From positions 1 through 10,949 of the forward strand of contig JAOUGG010000037.1 in NCBI GenBank assembly GCA_029857855.1: DNA of 10,949 bases. The letters run 5' to 3'. This document shows positions 1 through 6,385 of this stretch, in pieces. The position numbers and the translations under genes are program-made. A model generated the notes under the pieces. The model did not search any database. It saw only the letters and a program-made list of their open reading frames with translations, and was not told the DNA's origin. Position 1 is the first letter of the stretch, and the number at the start of each line of letters is the position of its first letter. Origin of the DNA: Acidimicrobiia bacterium (lineage in GTDB: Bacteria > Actinomycetota > Acidimicrobiia > Acidimicrobiales > SZUA-35).

Positions 1-254
1 TGGAACTCCCGCGAGAGGATGCCCAGGTGCGATTCGGGCGCCCCCGACAGTGTGATCACCCCGATGCAGCCCATGCTGAGCACCGGCGACAGGAAGGTGG
101 TCGTCCCGCCCTGGGCCAGCACGATGTGCTCACCGAGCGTGCCGGAGTTGATGAGTTCGATGACCGACTTCGGTTCCGGCAGGAAGATGATCGTGCCTTC
201 CGGAACCTTGTCGGTCTCGAAACTGTTGAAGCCTTCGGCTACATAAGTTGTCAT
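1..254 (-). CDS. PEP-utilising-family protein beginning with a phosphohistidine swivelling domain (partial, 3' end outside window)
   Basis: Only the first 84 residues are present. They resemble the mobile phosphohistidine domain of PEP synthase, PPDK and enzyme I: after a short beta-rich lead comes LAQGGTTTF (47-55), then TLSGAPESHLGILSRE (68-83), matching the family pattern T-x-GG-x-x-SH-x-AI-x-ARE, with His76 as the predicted phosphorylated residue. In PEP synthase this domain follows an ATP-grasp domain; here it is N-terminal, so the protein is either a stand-alone swivelling subunit (as in multi-subunit phenylphosphate synthase) or has another order. The ATG at 254 is preceded by GAAGGGGA seven bases upstream. 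It is the third gene of a minus-strand series after the DUF7064-like and HAD genes, 114 nt behind the HAD stop; that gap shows nothing beyond the ribosome site. A phosphotransfer role is inferred; the substrate is unknown. Confidence 0.75.
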   Translation of the reverse strand, partial: MTTYVAEGFNSFETDKVPEGTIIFLPEPKSVIELINSGTLGEHIVLAQGGTTTFLSPVLSMGCIGVITLSGAPESHLGILSREF

Positions 255-261
255 TGGTGTG

Positions 262-269
262 TCCCCTTC
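262..269 (-). promoter_or_regulatory. Ribosome binding site of the PEP-utilising-family gene
   Basis: GAAGGGGA on the minus strand, seven bases before the ATG at 254. It supports that start and indicates independent translation initiation rather than coupling to the HAD gene upstream. Confidence 0.6.
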
Positions 270-368
270 TGTGACGCTGATGTCTGGCTTGCCTGTGTCT
301 GCGGATTCGGCGGCGGTCTGATTCGGATGGTCTGGTGCGTTGTCGACGCTATGGGCCTCGGCTACGGG

Positions 369-1367
369 TCACGGCACGGCGGTGAGCCGAAGCGCCTCGA
401 CGAGTTCGGGATCGATCATTGGCTGCCGACCTCGGGGGCCGACCGTCCGGGTGGGCGGGGCCGAGGAAACCACCACCGGTGTGGGCGCTGCCGTTGCGGC
501 CCGTCTTGCGCGAAGCCGGTTCTTGGCACGGACGCCGGTCGGTGTCGAGACGGTTTGGGCTCCCGGCGGGCAGTGACACGCTTCGGTCGAGCACGTGTCG
601 TGTGAGGACGGCCCCGGCGTGGTTGGAGCAGTAGGCGTCGACTCGACGGGCTCGATACGGCAGGAGTCCGGAGTCTCGTCGGCGGCAGCACCGAAGAAGG
701 CGACGAGCTCCTGGGGCCACACCATGACGGTCTCGGCTCCCGCCGCGAGCAGACTCGCTTCGTCGTGCATGCCCCAGCAGACGCCGACGGCCCGGATGCC
801 GACGCGGCCTGCCTCCTCGATGTCACCCACCGTGTCGGTCACCATGAACGTCGCATCGTTCGGCACAATGGCGGCTGCCGTCGTCTCGACATAGCTCGGA
901 GTGCAGTGGCGAAGCGAGGCGTAGCTCTGGTCGGCAATGAACTGGCGGATGACGGCGCTTTTGCTCGGCTGGACGTCGCCCGAGAACACGTGGGAGAAGC
1001 AGGTCGCGACCCCGGCCTCGGTCAAGACCCGGCGGATGACGGGCATGCCGTTGGACGACACGACCGCCAGGGTGTACGCCGGCGTGAGCGACCGGATGAC
1101 GTCGACGATCCCGGGAATGAGACTCGGCCGGTATCGGTCGTTCAACGCCGTCATGAAATGATCCTTGGCCCGCCGTATGTGTTCCTTGTCCGGGCTCAAT
1201 GCGTCAAACGATTGGTGGAAGTTGCTCTGGAAGATACGGAAGAAGGCATCACGGCTGTCGACGCCGAGGCTGAACCGTTCGTTGGTCTCGGCAAAGACCT
1301 CCCAGGAAGCCTGGCGGGTGTCGACCAGCGTTCCGTCGAAGTCGAACAGGATGGCGCCTCGGGGCAT
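369..1367 (-). CDS. HAD-superfamily phosphatase with long C-terminal tail and candidate BMC encapsulation peptide
   Basis: 332 residues. The HAD core (about 1-227) carries all catalytic motifs: FDFDGT (8-13, nucleophile Asp9 and acid/base Asp11), VVSSNG (102-107), Lys136 in QPSKS, and VTDTVGD (176-182, Asp178 and Asp182). The helical cap after motif I indicates a phosphoglycolate-phosphatase-like subfamily acting on a small phosphorylated metabolite. Typical members end near residue 220-230; this one adds about 105 residues rich in Pro, Thr, Ser and Ala, containing a Cys/His cluster (His256, Cys259, Cys264, His265, Cys266), and ends in IDPELVEALRLTAVP, a predicted amphipathic helix. A disordered linker plus a terminal short helix is the usual layout of BMC encapsulation peptides, so lumen targeting is inferred. 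The start lies 3 nt after the DUF7064-like stop with no clear ribosome site, suggesting translational coupling. The phosphatase assignment is firm; substrate and targeting are not. Confidence 0.88.
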   Translation of the reverse strand: MPRGAILFDFDGTLVDTRQASWEVFAETNERFSLGVDSRDAFFRIFQSNFHQSFDALSPDKEHIRRAKDHFMTALNDRYRPSLIPGIVDVIRSLTPAYTLAVVSSNGMPVIRRVLTEAGVATCFSHVFSGDVQPSKSAVIRQFIADQSYASLRHCTPSYVETTAAAIVPNDATFMVTDTVGDIEEAGRVGIRAVGVCWGMHDEASLLAAGAETVMVWPQELVAFFGAAADETPDSCRIEPVESTPTAPTTPGPSSHDTCSTEACHCPPGAQTVSTPTGVRAKNRLRARRAATAAPTPVVVSSAPPTRTVGPRGRQPMIDPELVEALRLTAVP

Positions 1368-1370
1368 CGT

Positions 1371-2399
1371 CTAGTCCAACGGTCGCGACGGGCGGGCCGT
1401 GGCCGGGTCGCTGTTGAGGGCGGTGAGCATCGGCACCTCGAAGAAGTCCATGATCTCGCCGTGGCCGGTTCCGGCCTCCGTGGTGGCTCCGCCGCCTCCC
1501 TCGATGGTCCACTCGGCCAGTGAATTGAAGGCCACCATGTTCGGCCAGCACTGCCACGGGAAGGTGGTCAGGGCCCGGCCGTGAAGGGTGAAGGTGCGGT
1601 CGGCCGAGTCGGTGATGTCGAGAGCGACGGACTCGGGGTAGCGTTCCTGCGGTCGCTCGGTCCTGCCGGTTCCCGCCTTGAGTCCGTACACCGCGCCCTT
1701 CTCGAGGATGTAGCCATGGGCCAGCCACAGCTCGGTGCCGTTGGTGGTGCCGTCGAAGCCGAAGATGGCGTGCACCGCCAGCTCTTCGGAGAAGTGGGCG
1801 TGGAGCCAGCTCATGTTCGGCTTGCCCCGCTCCGGTCGGGGCCCCCAGGAATGATCCATCGTGGAGACGCAATCGATGTCGTAGGATTTGCCCCGCACCG
1901 ACACCGTGCCGGTGACCTTGCCGGACTGATCGAAGTGACCGTTGTACGCCGTCCCCCAGGCGAACTTGCCGGCGTCGTCGGCGTTCGTGGCCGCAGCGCA
2001 CATGGGATCCATGTCGGGATCCTGGATGTCGAACGCCGGCATGAGCGCGTCCCAGGTGACGTCGATCGTCGTCCCCTCGCCGTCGTCGTAGTTGATGAGC
2101 CAGGTCTGGTTCGGCTTCGTGCAGCGCACATGAAGGCTGTTCAGGAGTTCGTAGTCGAGCAGGCTGTCGGGAATAGGCAGCGATGATCGAAGGTCACAGA
2201 AGTCCGCTTCCCAGGGAGTCACTGCTCGACCCGAGTTGATGCAGATCGTCGACCCGACGATTCCGAGGTTGGGTCGGAAGAGACCGTAGACGCCGACGTT
2301 GAGGTTGTGTTCCGCGTTGAAGAAGCCGAAGTAGTTGGTTTCGGCCCAGGTAGGATCGTCCTCGGCCGGATGGAATTCTGCGTCCACGTCGTGAATCAC
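1371..2399 (-). CDS. DUF7064-like protein of unknown function
   Basis: 342 residues, no signal peptide or membrane segment. The marker is TMDHSWGPRPE (180-190), followed by a run of beta-strand-like segments (SWLHAHF, AVHAIFGFDG, ELWLAHGYILE). This matches my recollection of the actinobacterial DUF7064/DUF7065 proteins, a predicted beta-rich fold without established chemistry. The open frame continues to 2735, but upstream of 2399 it would translate the 13-bp tandem repeat and low-complexity sequence. GTG at 2399 has GGGGGG six bases upstream and is followed at once by family-like sequence, so it is preferred. First gene of the minus-strand set, coupled to the HAD phosphatase and divergent from the BMC operon; a role connected to the BMC substrate is inference from position only. 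Confidence 0.65.
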   Translation of the reverse strand: MIHDVDAEFHPAEDDPTWAETNYFGFFNAEHNLNVGVYGLFRPNLGIVGSTICINSGRAVTPWEADFCDLRSSLPIPDSLLDYELLNSLHVRCTKPNQTWLINYDDGEGTTIDVTWDALMPAFDIQDPDMDPMCAAATNADDAGKFAWGTAYNGHFDQSGKVTGTVSVRGKSYDIDCVSTMDHSWGPRPERGKPNMSWLHAHFSEELAVHAIFGFDGTTNGTELWLAHGYILEKGAVYGLKAGTGRTERPQERYPESVALDITDSADRTFTLHGRALTTFPWQCWPNMVAFNSLAEWTIEGGGGATTEAGTGHGEIMDFFEVPMLTALNSDPATARPSRPLD

Positions 2400-2405
2400 G
2401 TGAGA

Positions 2406-2411
2406 CCCCCC
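2406..2411 (-). promoter_or_regulatory. Ribosome binding site deciding the GTG start of the DUF7064-like gene
   Basis: A run of six G on the minus strand, six bases before GTG at 2399. No comparable site precedes the more upstream in-frame starts, which supports the shorter protein. Confidence 0.5.
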
Positions 2412-2444
2412 TGGGTTGCGAACAGAGCGGAACCGGTGTTCGCC

Positions 2445-2509
2445 ATCGAATCGAGTAATCGAATCGAGTAATCGAATCGAGTAATCGAATCGACCGATCG
2501 AATCGATGG
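2445..2509. repeat. 13-bp tandem repeat, five units, in the divergent control region
   Basis: Five consecutive 13-bp units begin at 2445, 2458, 2471, 2484 and 2497. All share the 10-bp core ATCGAATCGA, itself two copies of ATCGA. The last three bases are GTA in units 1-3, CCG in unit 4 and TGG in unit 5. The array lies 46 bp before the GTG start of the DUF7064-like gene. It is either a slippage-prone array or a cluster of regulator sites; the sequence alone does not decide. Confidence 0.9.
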
Positions 2510-2564
2510 CGTCCGATGGTTCCGTAGTGGCAACGATAGGGAGGATCGGCCGGAGCGATCCAGC

Positions 2565-2607
2565 TCCCGGACGGACAACAAACTCCTGTCTTGTTGTCTT
2601 CACGGGA
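2565..2607. promoter_or_regulatory. 43-bp interrupted dyad, candidate operator of the BMC operon
   Basis: Perfect 8-bp arms GACAACAA (2574-2581) and TTGTTGTC (2591-2598) are centred on 2586. A second pair of 5-bp arms, TCCCG (2565-2569) and CGGGA (2603-2607), has exactly the same centre. It overlaps the expected -35 zone and the first bases of a GATAAT box. The AT-rich inner arms and absence of a T run argue against a terminator. Best read as a binding site for a dimeric or tetrameric regulator; no regulator gene is seen in the window. Confidence 0.6.
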
Positions 2608-2611
2608 TAAT
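2606..2611 (+). promoter_or_regulatory. Possible -10 element for the BMC operon
   Basis: GATAAT matches the TATAAT consensus at five of six positions and lies 56 bases before the BMC-P start. No good -35 hexamer is found 16-18 bp upstream (the space is occupied by the dyad), which would fit an activator-dependent promoter. Assignment is by eye only. Confidence 0.4.
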
Positions 2612-2667
2612 GACCCTGCTGACCCCACTGCCGTACGTTGAGGACGGAACGTGAACCGGGGGTCGCA

Positions 2668-2982
2668 ATGAAGCTGGCACGAGTTCGAGGCAATGTCGTC
2701 AGTTCGGTCAAGGCCGACGGCTTGTCAAGCCACAAACTCCTGCTGGTGGAGGACCTCCATCCCGCTCACCTCGGCGACGACACGGACGACGTCGGGTCCG
2801 GCGGCGACCCCTACATCGCCGTCGATCTTGCCGGCGCCGGCATCAGCGAGATCGTCGTGGTCACCACGGGGAGCGCGGCCCGGATCGACCGCGGCGGCAG
2901 CGGTGTTCCTACCGACGCCGCCGTCGTCGGCATCGTCGACTCCGTGAACCTCGACGGAGCGACGGCGTATTACAAGAGCTGA
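2668..2982 (+). CDS. BMC-P pentameric shell vertex protein (EutN/CcmL family)
   Basis: 104 residues, close to the usual 85-105 of the family. It begins MKLARVRGNVVSSVKADGL, with the family's G-x-V-V-S/T-x-K opening; KLLLVEDL, YIAVDLAGAGISE, TTGSAAR and DAAVVGIVDSV follow in the order expected for EutN/CcmL/PduN. These proteins form pentamers that cap the vertices of the icosahedral shell. ATG at 2668 is chosen over the in-frame ATG at 2638 because GGGGG lies five bases upstream and the family match begins exactly there. First gene of the operon and the only BMC-P in the window, so it would supply all vertices unless another copy exists elsewhere. The stretch 36-48 is rich in Asp and Gly and probably forms a loop. 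Confidence 0.93.
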   Translation: MKLARVRGNVVSSVKADGLSSHKLLLVEDLHPAHLGDDTDDVGSGGDPYIAVDLAGAGISEIVVVTTGSAARIDRGGSGVPTDAAVVGIVDSVNLDGATAYYKS

Positions 2983-3068
2983 ACGGACACGGGCTGATCA
3001 CCACAGGGGCCGGCGCCAATGGCGGCGAAGAAGCAGACCGCAACGACGAAATCATCGAAGAACCAAGC

Positions 3069-3075
3069 AAGGAGA
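3069..3075 (+). promoter_or_regulatory. Strong ribosome binding site for BMC-H
   Basis: AAGGAGA, a near-perfect anti-16S match nine bases before ATG 3085. It is one of the strongest such sites in the operon, fitting the need for a large excess of hexamer subunits, and it decides 3085 over the in-frame ATG at 3019. The A-rich leader between the two ATGs uses codons rare in this genome (AAA, AGA, TCA) and is most likely untranslated. Confidence 0.65.
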
Positions 3076-3084
3076 CGAGAGACC

Positions 3085-3381
<297 letters not shown>

Positions 3382-3459
3382 GCGGCGGAATCGGGTCGGT
3401 AGCCGACGATTCCAGGGGTCCGTCATGAACCGCGAGGTACAGCCGAGGAAGGACATCCG

Positions 3460-4872
3460 ATGACGAGCACGCAGTCGAACGGTACGGGGTACCTGGACGC
3501 CGAGCTCGACGCCATCGCCGAGGCCCGCGCCCTGGCTCGTGGCGCTCGATCGGCGTTCGAACGGTTCGAAGGTGTGAACCAGGAGACCGCCGACCACCTG
3601 GTGGCGGTGATGGCGAAGGCTGCAGCCGACGCCTCCGATGAGTTGGCCAAGCTGGCCGCCGAGGAGACGGACTACGGCGTCTACGAGGACAAGATCCTCA
3701 AGAACCTCTACAACGCCACGGTGGTGGCCAAGTCGATGGAATCCATGAAGACCATCGGTGTGCTCTGGGTCGACGAGGCTCGCAAGGTCACCGCCGTCGG
3801 TGCTCCCATGGGCGTGATCGCCGGAATCATCCCCGTCACCAACCCGACGTCGACCACGATCTTCAAGTGCCTTGCCGCCGTCAAGGCGGGTAATGCGATC
3901 GTCTGCGCCCCGCATCCCCGGGCGGTCCGCTGTTGCGTCCGCACCGTCGAGGTCATGGCGGCCGCCGCCGAACGAGCGGGCGCTCCCAACGGGCTTCTCA
4001 GCTGCCTGTCCAAGGTGACGCTCGATGCAACCGCCGAGCTGATGGCCCATCCCGCCATCGGGCTGGTCATGGCCACCGGCGGTCCGGGCATGGTTCGGGC
4101 CGCCTACTCGTCGGGCAAGCCGACCCTGGCCGTGGGCGCGGGCAACGTGCCCGTCTACATCCACCGGTCCGTGGCCGATGTCTCGGAGGCCGCCCTCATG
4201 GTGGTCACCTCGAAGGCGTTCGACAACGGAACCGCGTGTGTGGCCGAGCAGGCGGTCGTGCTCGACGAACCGATCGCCGACGCCGCCCGGGCCGCCTTCG
4301 CCGATCATGGGACGTTCTTTCTCGACCAGGCGGCGCAGGAGCGTCTGGGGCAGCTGCTGTTCACCCCGTCGGGGGCAAATCATCCCGACCATGTCGGCAA
4401 GAGCGCCGTGGAGCTGGCCCGTCGCATCGGCCTCACCGTGCCGGCCGAAATCAAGGTGCTGGGCGTTGAGCTGACCGACGTCGGCCGCCATGCCCCCCTG
4501 TCGGCGGAGATCCTCGGTCCGGTGCTGTCGTTCTACCGGACGGCCGATGTGGGGGCCGGGGTGGACAAGTGTCTGGAGGTCCTTCGCTTCGGCGGCGAGG
4601 GCCACACGGTCGGCCTGCACGCCGACGATCCGCAGGTGGTGGCCCAGGTCGCCGGTCTGCCTGCGTCCCGGATCGTGGTCAACACGCCGAGCCTGTTCGG
4701 CGGCATGGGCTACAGCGCGGGTACCGACGCCTCGTTCATGCTGGGCACCGGTACCTGGAGCGGATCGATCGTGTCCGACAACGTCACGCCGCTGCACCTG
4801 ATCAACATCAAGCGGGTGGCCCACGAGAACCGACCCTGGCGCGACCTCTACAAGCCGGGGATGGGAGTGTGA
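3460..4872 (+). CDS. CoA-acylating aldehyde dehydrogenase of the BMC core (PduP/EutE-type)
   Basis: 470 residues. Converts an aldehyde plus CoA and NAD+ to acyl-CoA and NADH in the compartment lumen. The Rossmann and catalytic regions match acylating members: GVIAGIIPVTNPTST (118-132), TGGPGMVRAAYSSGKP (206-221), VGAGNVPVYI (225-234), FDNGTACVAEQ (254-264) with catalytic Cys260, and GEGHTVGLH (379-387). The cysteine context is nearer to the AdhE/sulfoacetaldehyde-type branch than to PduP. Helix 11-37 aligns with the start of the PduP catalytic body, leaving only about ten residues before it and no C-terminal extension, so no classical encapsulation peptide is visible. ATG 3460 follows GAGGAAGGA by six bases. 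This is the core metabolosome enzyme; the aldehyde identity is not shown by sequence. Confidence 0.93.
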   Translation: MTSTQSNGTGYLDAELDAIAEARALARGARSAFERFEGVNQETADHLVAVMAKAAADASDELAKLAAEETDYGVYEDKILKNLYNATVVAKSMESMKTIGVLWVDEARKVTAVGAPMGVIAGIIPVTNPTSTTIFKCLAAVKAGNAIVCAPHPRAVRCCVRTVEVMAAAAERAGAPNGLLSCLSKVTLDATAELMAHPAIGLVMATGGPGMVRAAYSSGKPTLAVGAGNVPVYIHRSVADVSEAALMVVTSKAFDNGTACVAEQAVVLDEPIADAARAAFADHGTFFLDQAAQERLGQLLFTPSGANHPDHVGKSAVELARRIGLTVPAEIKVLGVELTDVGRHAPLSAEILGPVLSFYRTADVGAGVDKCLEVLRFGGEGHTVGLHADDPQVVAQVAGLPASRIVVNTPSLFGGMGYSAGTDASFMLGTGTWSGSIVSDNVTPLHLINIKRVAHENRPWRDLYKPGMGV

Positions 4873-4877
4873 TCGTC

Positions 4878-5771
4878 ATGGCCCCCGAGACCGCCGCCGT
4901 GCAAGGTGACGTGCAAGACGGGCACGGCGGCTCGACGGCGCGGATCGCCGGATTCCTCCATCGTGCCGGTGCCGGTCATCGCCGGGTCCCGGAATCCTGG
5001 AGCGGCGACCTGCAATTCGGTGTCGATCTGGGGACCGCCTCCATCGTTTTGTGCGCGGTGGATGCCGACAACGAGCCGGCGTGGTGGGACAGCCGTTCGG
5101 TGCAGGCGGTCCGCGACGGCGTCGTCGTCGACTTCGCCGGTGCCGTCGCCGCCACCAGGGAACTGGTCGACGAGGCGGAGGAGACGCTCGGTGTCAGGGT
5201 GAGCCACGCCGCCACGGCGGCTCCGCCCGGCGTCCCGGTTTCCGACCGCCGAGCCTGCCACTACGTCGTCGAGCAGGCCGGCGTCGAGTGCCGGGGCGTG
5301 AACGACGAGATCTCGGCCGCCCAGGAGATCCTCGGGGTCGTCGACGGTGCCATCGTCGACGTCGGCGGGGGGTCGACGGGCGTCGGCGTGTATCGGAACC
5401 GGGAGCTGGTGTCGTTGACCGATCTACCGGGTGGCGGCCACCACCTCGATCTGATCCTGGCCGGGGCGCTCGGTATCTCGATCGAGGAGGCCGAGGAGGC
5501 CAAACGCACCGACGGTGCCGCGCACCTCGGTGTTCTCAAGGCCGGGGTCGAGCGGATCGCCGAATCGATTCGGTCGCAGTGCTCCGGCGTCGATCCCGGG
5601 CCCGTACACCTTGCCGGTGGCGCGCTGCTCCTTGCCGGCGCCGACGAGATCGTGGCCGATCGCCTGGGCTGGCGAACGGTTTCCTATCCGAACGCCCACC
5701 TGATCACGCCGTTTGGCATCGCCCGCAGCTTCGCCGCGGGGACGGCCGACGGCGGAACCGGAGACCGCTGA
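4878..5771 (+). CDS. eutJ: EutJ-like actin/Hsp70-fold ATPase
   Basis: 297 residues; E. coli EutJ is about 280. A poorly conserved, Gly-rich first 45 residues precede the ATPase body: phosphate-1 loop FGVDLGTASIVLCAVD (about 47-62), VRDGVVVDFAGAV, SHAATAAPPG, phosphate-2 loop GAIVDVGGGSTGVGVY, GGGHHLDLILAG, the EEAEEAKR helix, adenosine loop VHLAGGALLLAGADEI, and a C-terminal ITPFGIARS matching the EutJ ending TPLAIASS. EutJ is described as a chaperonin-like component of ethanolamine and related BMC operons; its client is unclear. ATG 4878 is preferred to GTG 4869 because GGGAG at 4863-4867 is well spaced only for the former. It follows the aldehyde dehydrogenase by 5 nt and overlaps the BMC-T start by one base (TGATG). 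Confidence 0.9.
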   Translation: MAPETAAVQGDVQDGHGGSTARIAGFLHRAGAGHRRVPESWSGDLQFGVDLGTASIVLCAVDADNEPAWWDSRSVQAVRDGVVVDFAGAVAATRELVDEAEETLGVRVSHAATAAPPGVPVSDRRACHYVVEQAGVECRGVNDEISAAQEILGVVDGAIVDVGGGSTGVGVYRNRELVSLTDLPGGGHHLDLILAGALGISIEEAEEAKRTDGAAHLGVLKAGVERIAESIRSQCSGVDPGPVHLAGGALLLAGADEIVADRLGWRTVSYPNAHLITPFGIARSFAAGTADGGTGDR

Positions 5772-6385
5772 TGGACCTTCAATTGCGCACCTACGCGTTC
5801 ATCGACCGGATGCAGCCCCAGGCCGCGGCCCACGTGGCTGCAACCTGCCAGGGCGATGTACCGATCGCCGGAATGGCCGAGCTGTTCATCGAGGCCGCTC
5901 CGGGCAACGAGATCTTCCGCTGCGCCGACATCGCGCTGAAAGCGGCTGACGTCCGTCCGGCGCTGCAGATCGTGGAGCGGGAGTTCGGCCTGCTCGAGAT
6001 CCACGGCAAGGGGCAGGCCGAGGTGGTGGCCGCCGGAGCCGCGGTGTTGGAGCATCTCGGTATGGCCGAGATCGATCGGGTGAAACCCGCCGTGGCCGGA
6101 TCCCAGTTCATCACCAATGTCGATCCCTACCAGGCCCAGCTGATCAACAAGTGGCGCAAGGGCAACCTGCTGATCCCCGGCACGAGCCTCTACATTCTCG
6201 AGGTCGCACCGGCCGCCTACGTGACGCTTGCGGCCAACGAGGCCGAGAAGGCGGCCGCCATCACGCTTGTCGAGGTGCGGGCCGTCGGTCGGTTCGGGCG
6301 ACTGTTCATCAGCGGCACCGAGAGTGACGTGCAGGCGGCGGCGACCGCGGCGATCGACGCCCTCGAGCAGCTCGAGGGCCGTTAA
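5771..6385 (+). CDS. BMC-T tandem-domain trimeric shell protein
   Basis: 204 residues with two BMC-type halves. The first (about 1-95) opens LRTYAFIDRMQPQAAAHVA and includes GNEIFRCADIALKAADVRP and IHGKGQAEVVAAGAAV; the second (about 100-204) includes GSLYILEV-like TSLYILEVAPAAY, LAANEAEKAAAITLVEVRAVG and GRLFISGTESDVQAAATAAI. The opening resembles the BMC-T proteins of the Haliangium/CsoS1D stacking (double-layer, gated-pore) group; that subgroup call rests on memory of those sequences. Such trimers occupy hexagon positions and are thought to pass larger molecules such as cofactors. Start ATG 5771 overlaps the EutJ stop and its own stop overlaps the next start (TAATG), so the three genes are translationally coupled. 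Confidence 0.92.
   Translation: MDLQLRTYAFIDRMQPQAAAHVAATCQGDVPIAGMAELFIEAAPGNEIFRCADIALKAADVRPALQIVEREFGLLEIHGKGQAEVVAAGAAVLEHLGMAEIDRVKPAVAGSQFITNVDPYQAQLINKWRKGNLLIPGTSLYILEVAPAAYVTLAANEAEKAAAITLVEVRAVGRFGRLFISGTESDVQAAATAAIDALEQLEGR

Noticed and set aside
2445..2509. CRISPR array
   Set aside because: Repeat units are contiguous 13-bp copies without spacers and no cas genes are present.
2400..2735. Upstream extension of the DUF7064-like frame to 2735
   Set aside because: It would translate the 13-bp tandem repeat and the dyad, lacks a ribosome site, and the family-like sequence begins only after the GTG at 2399.
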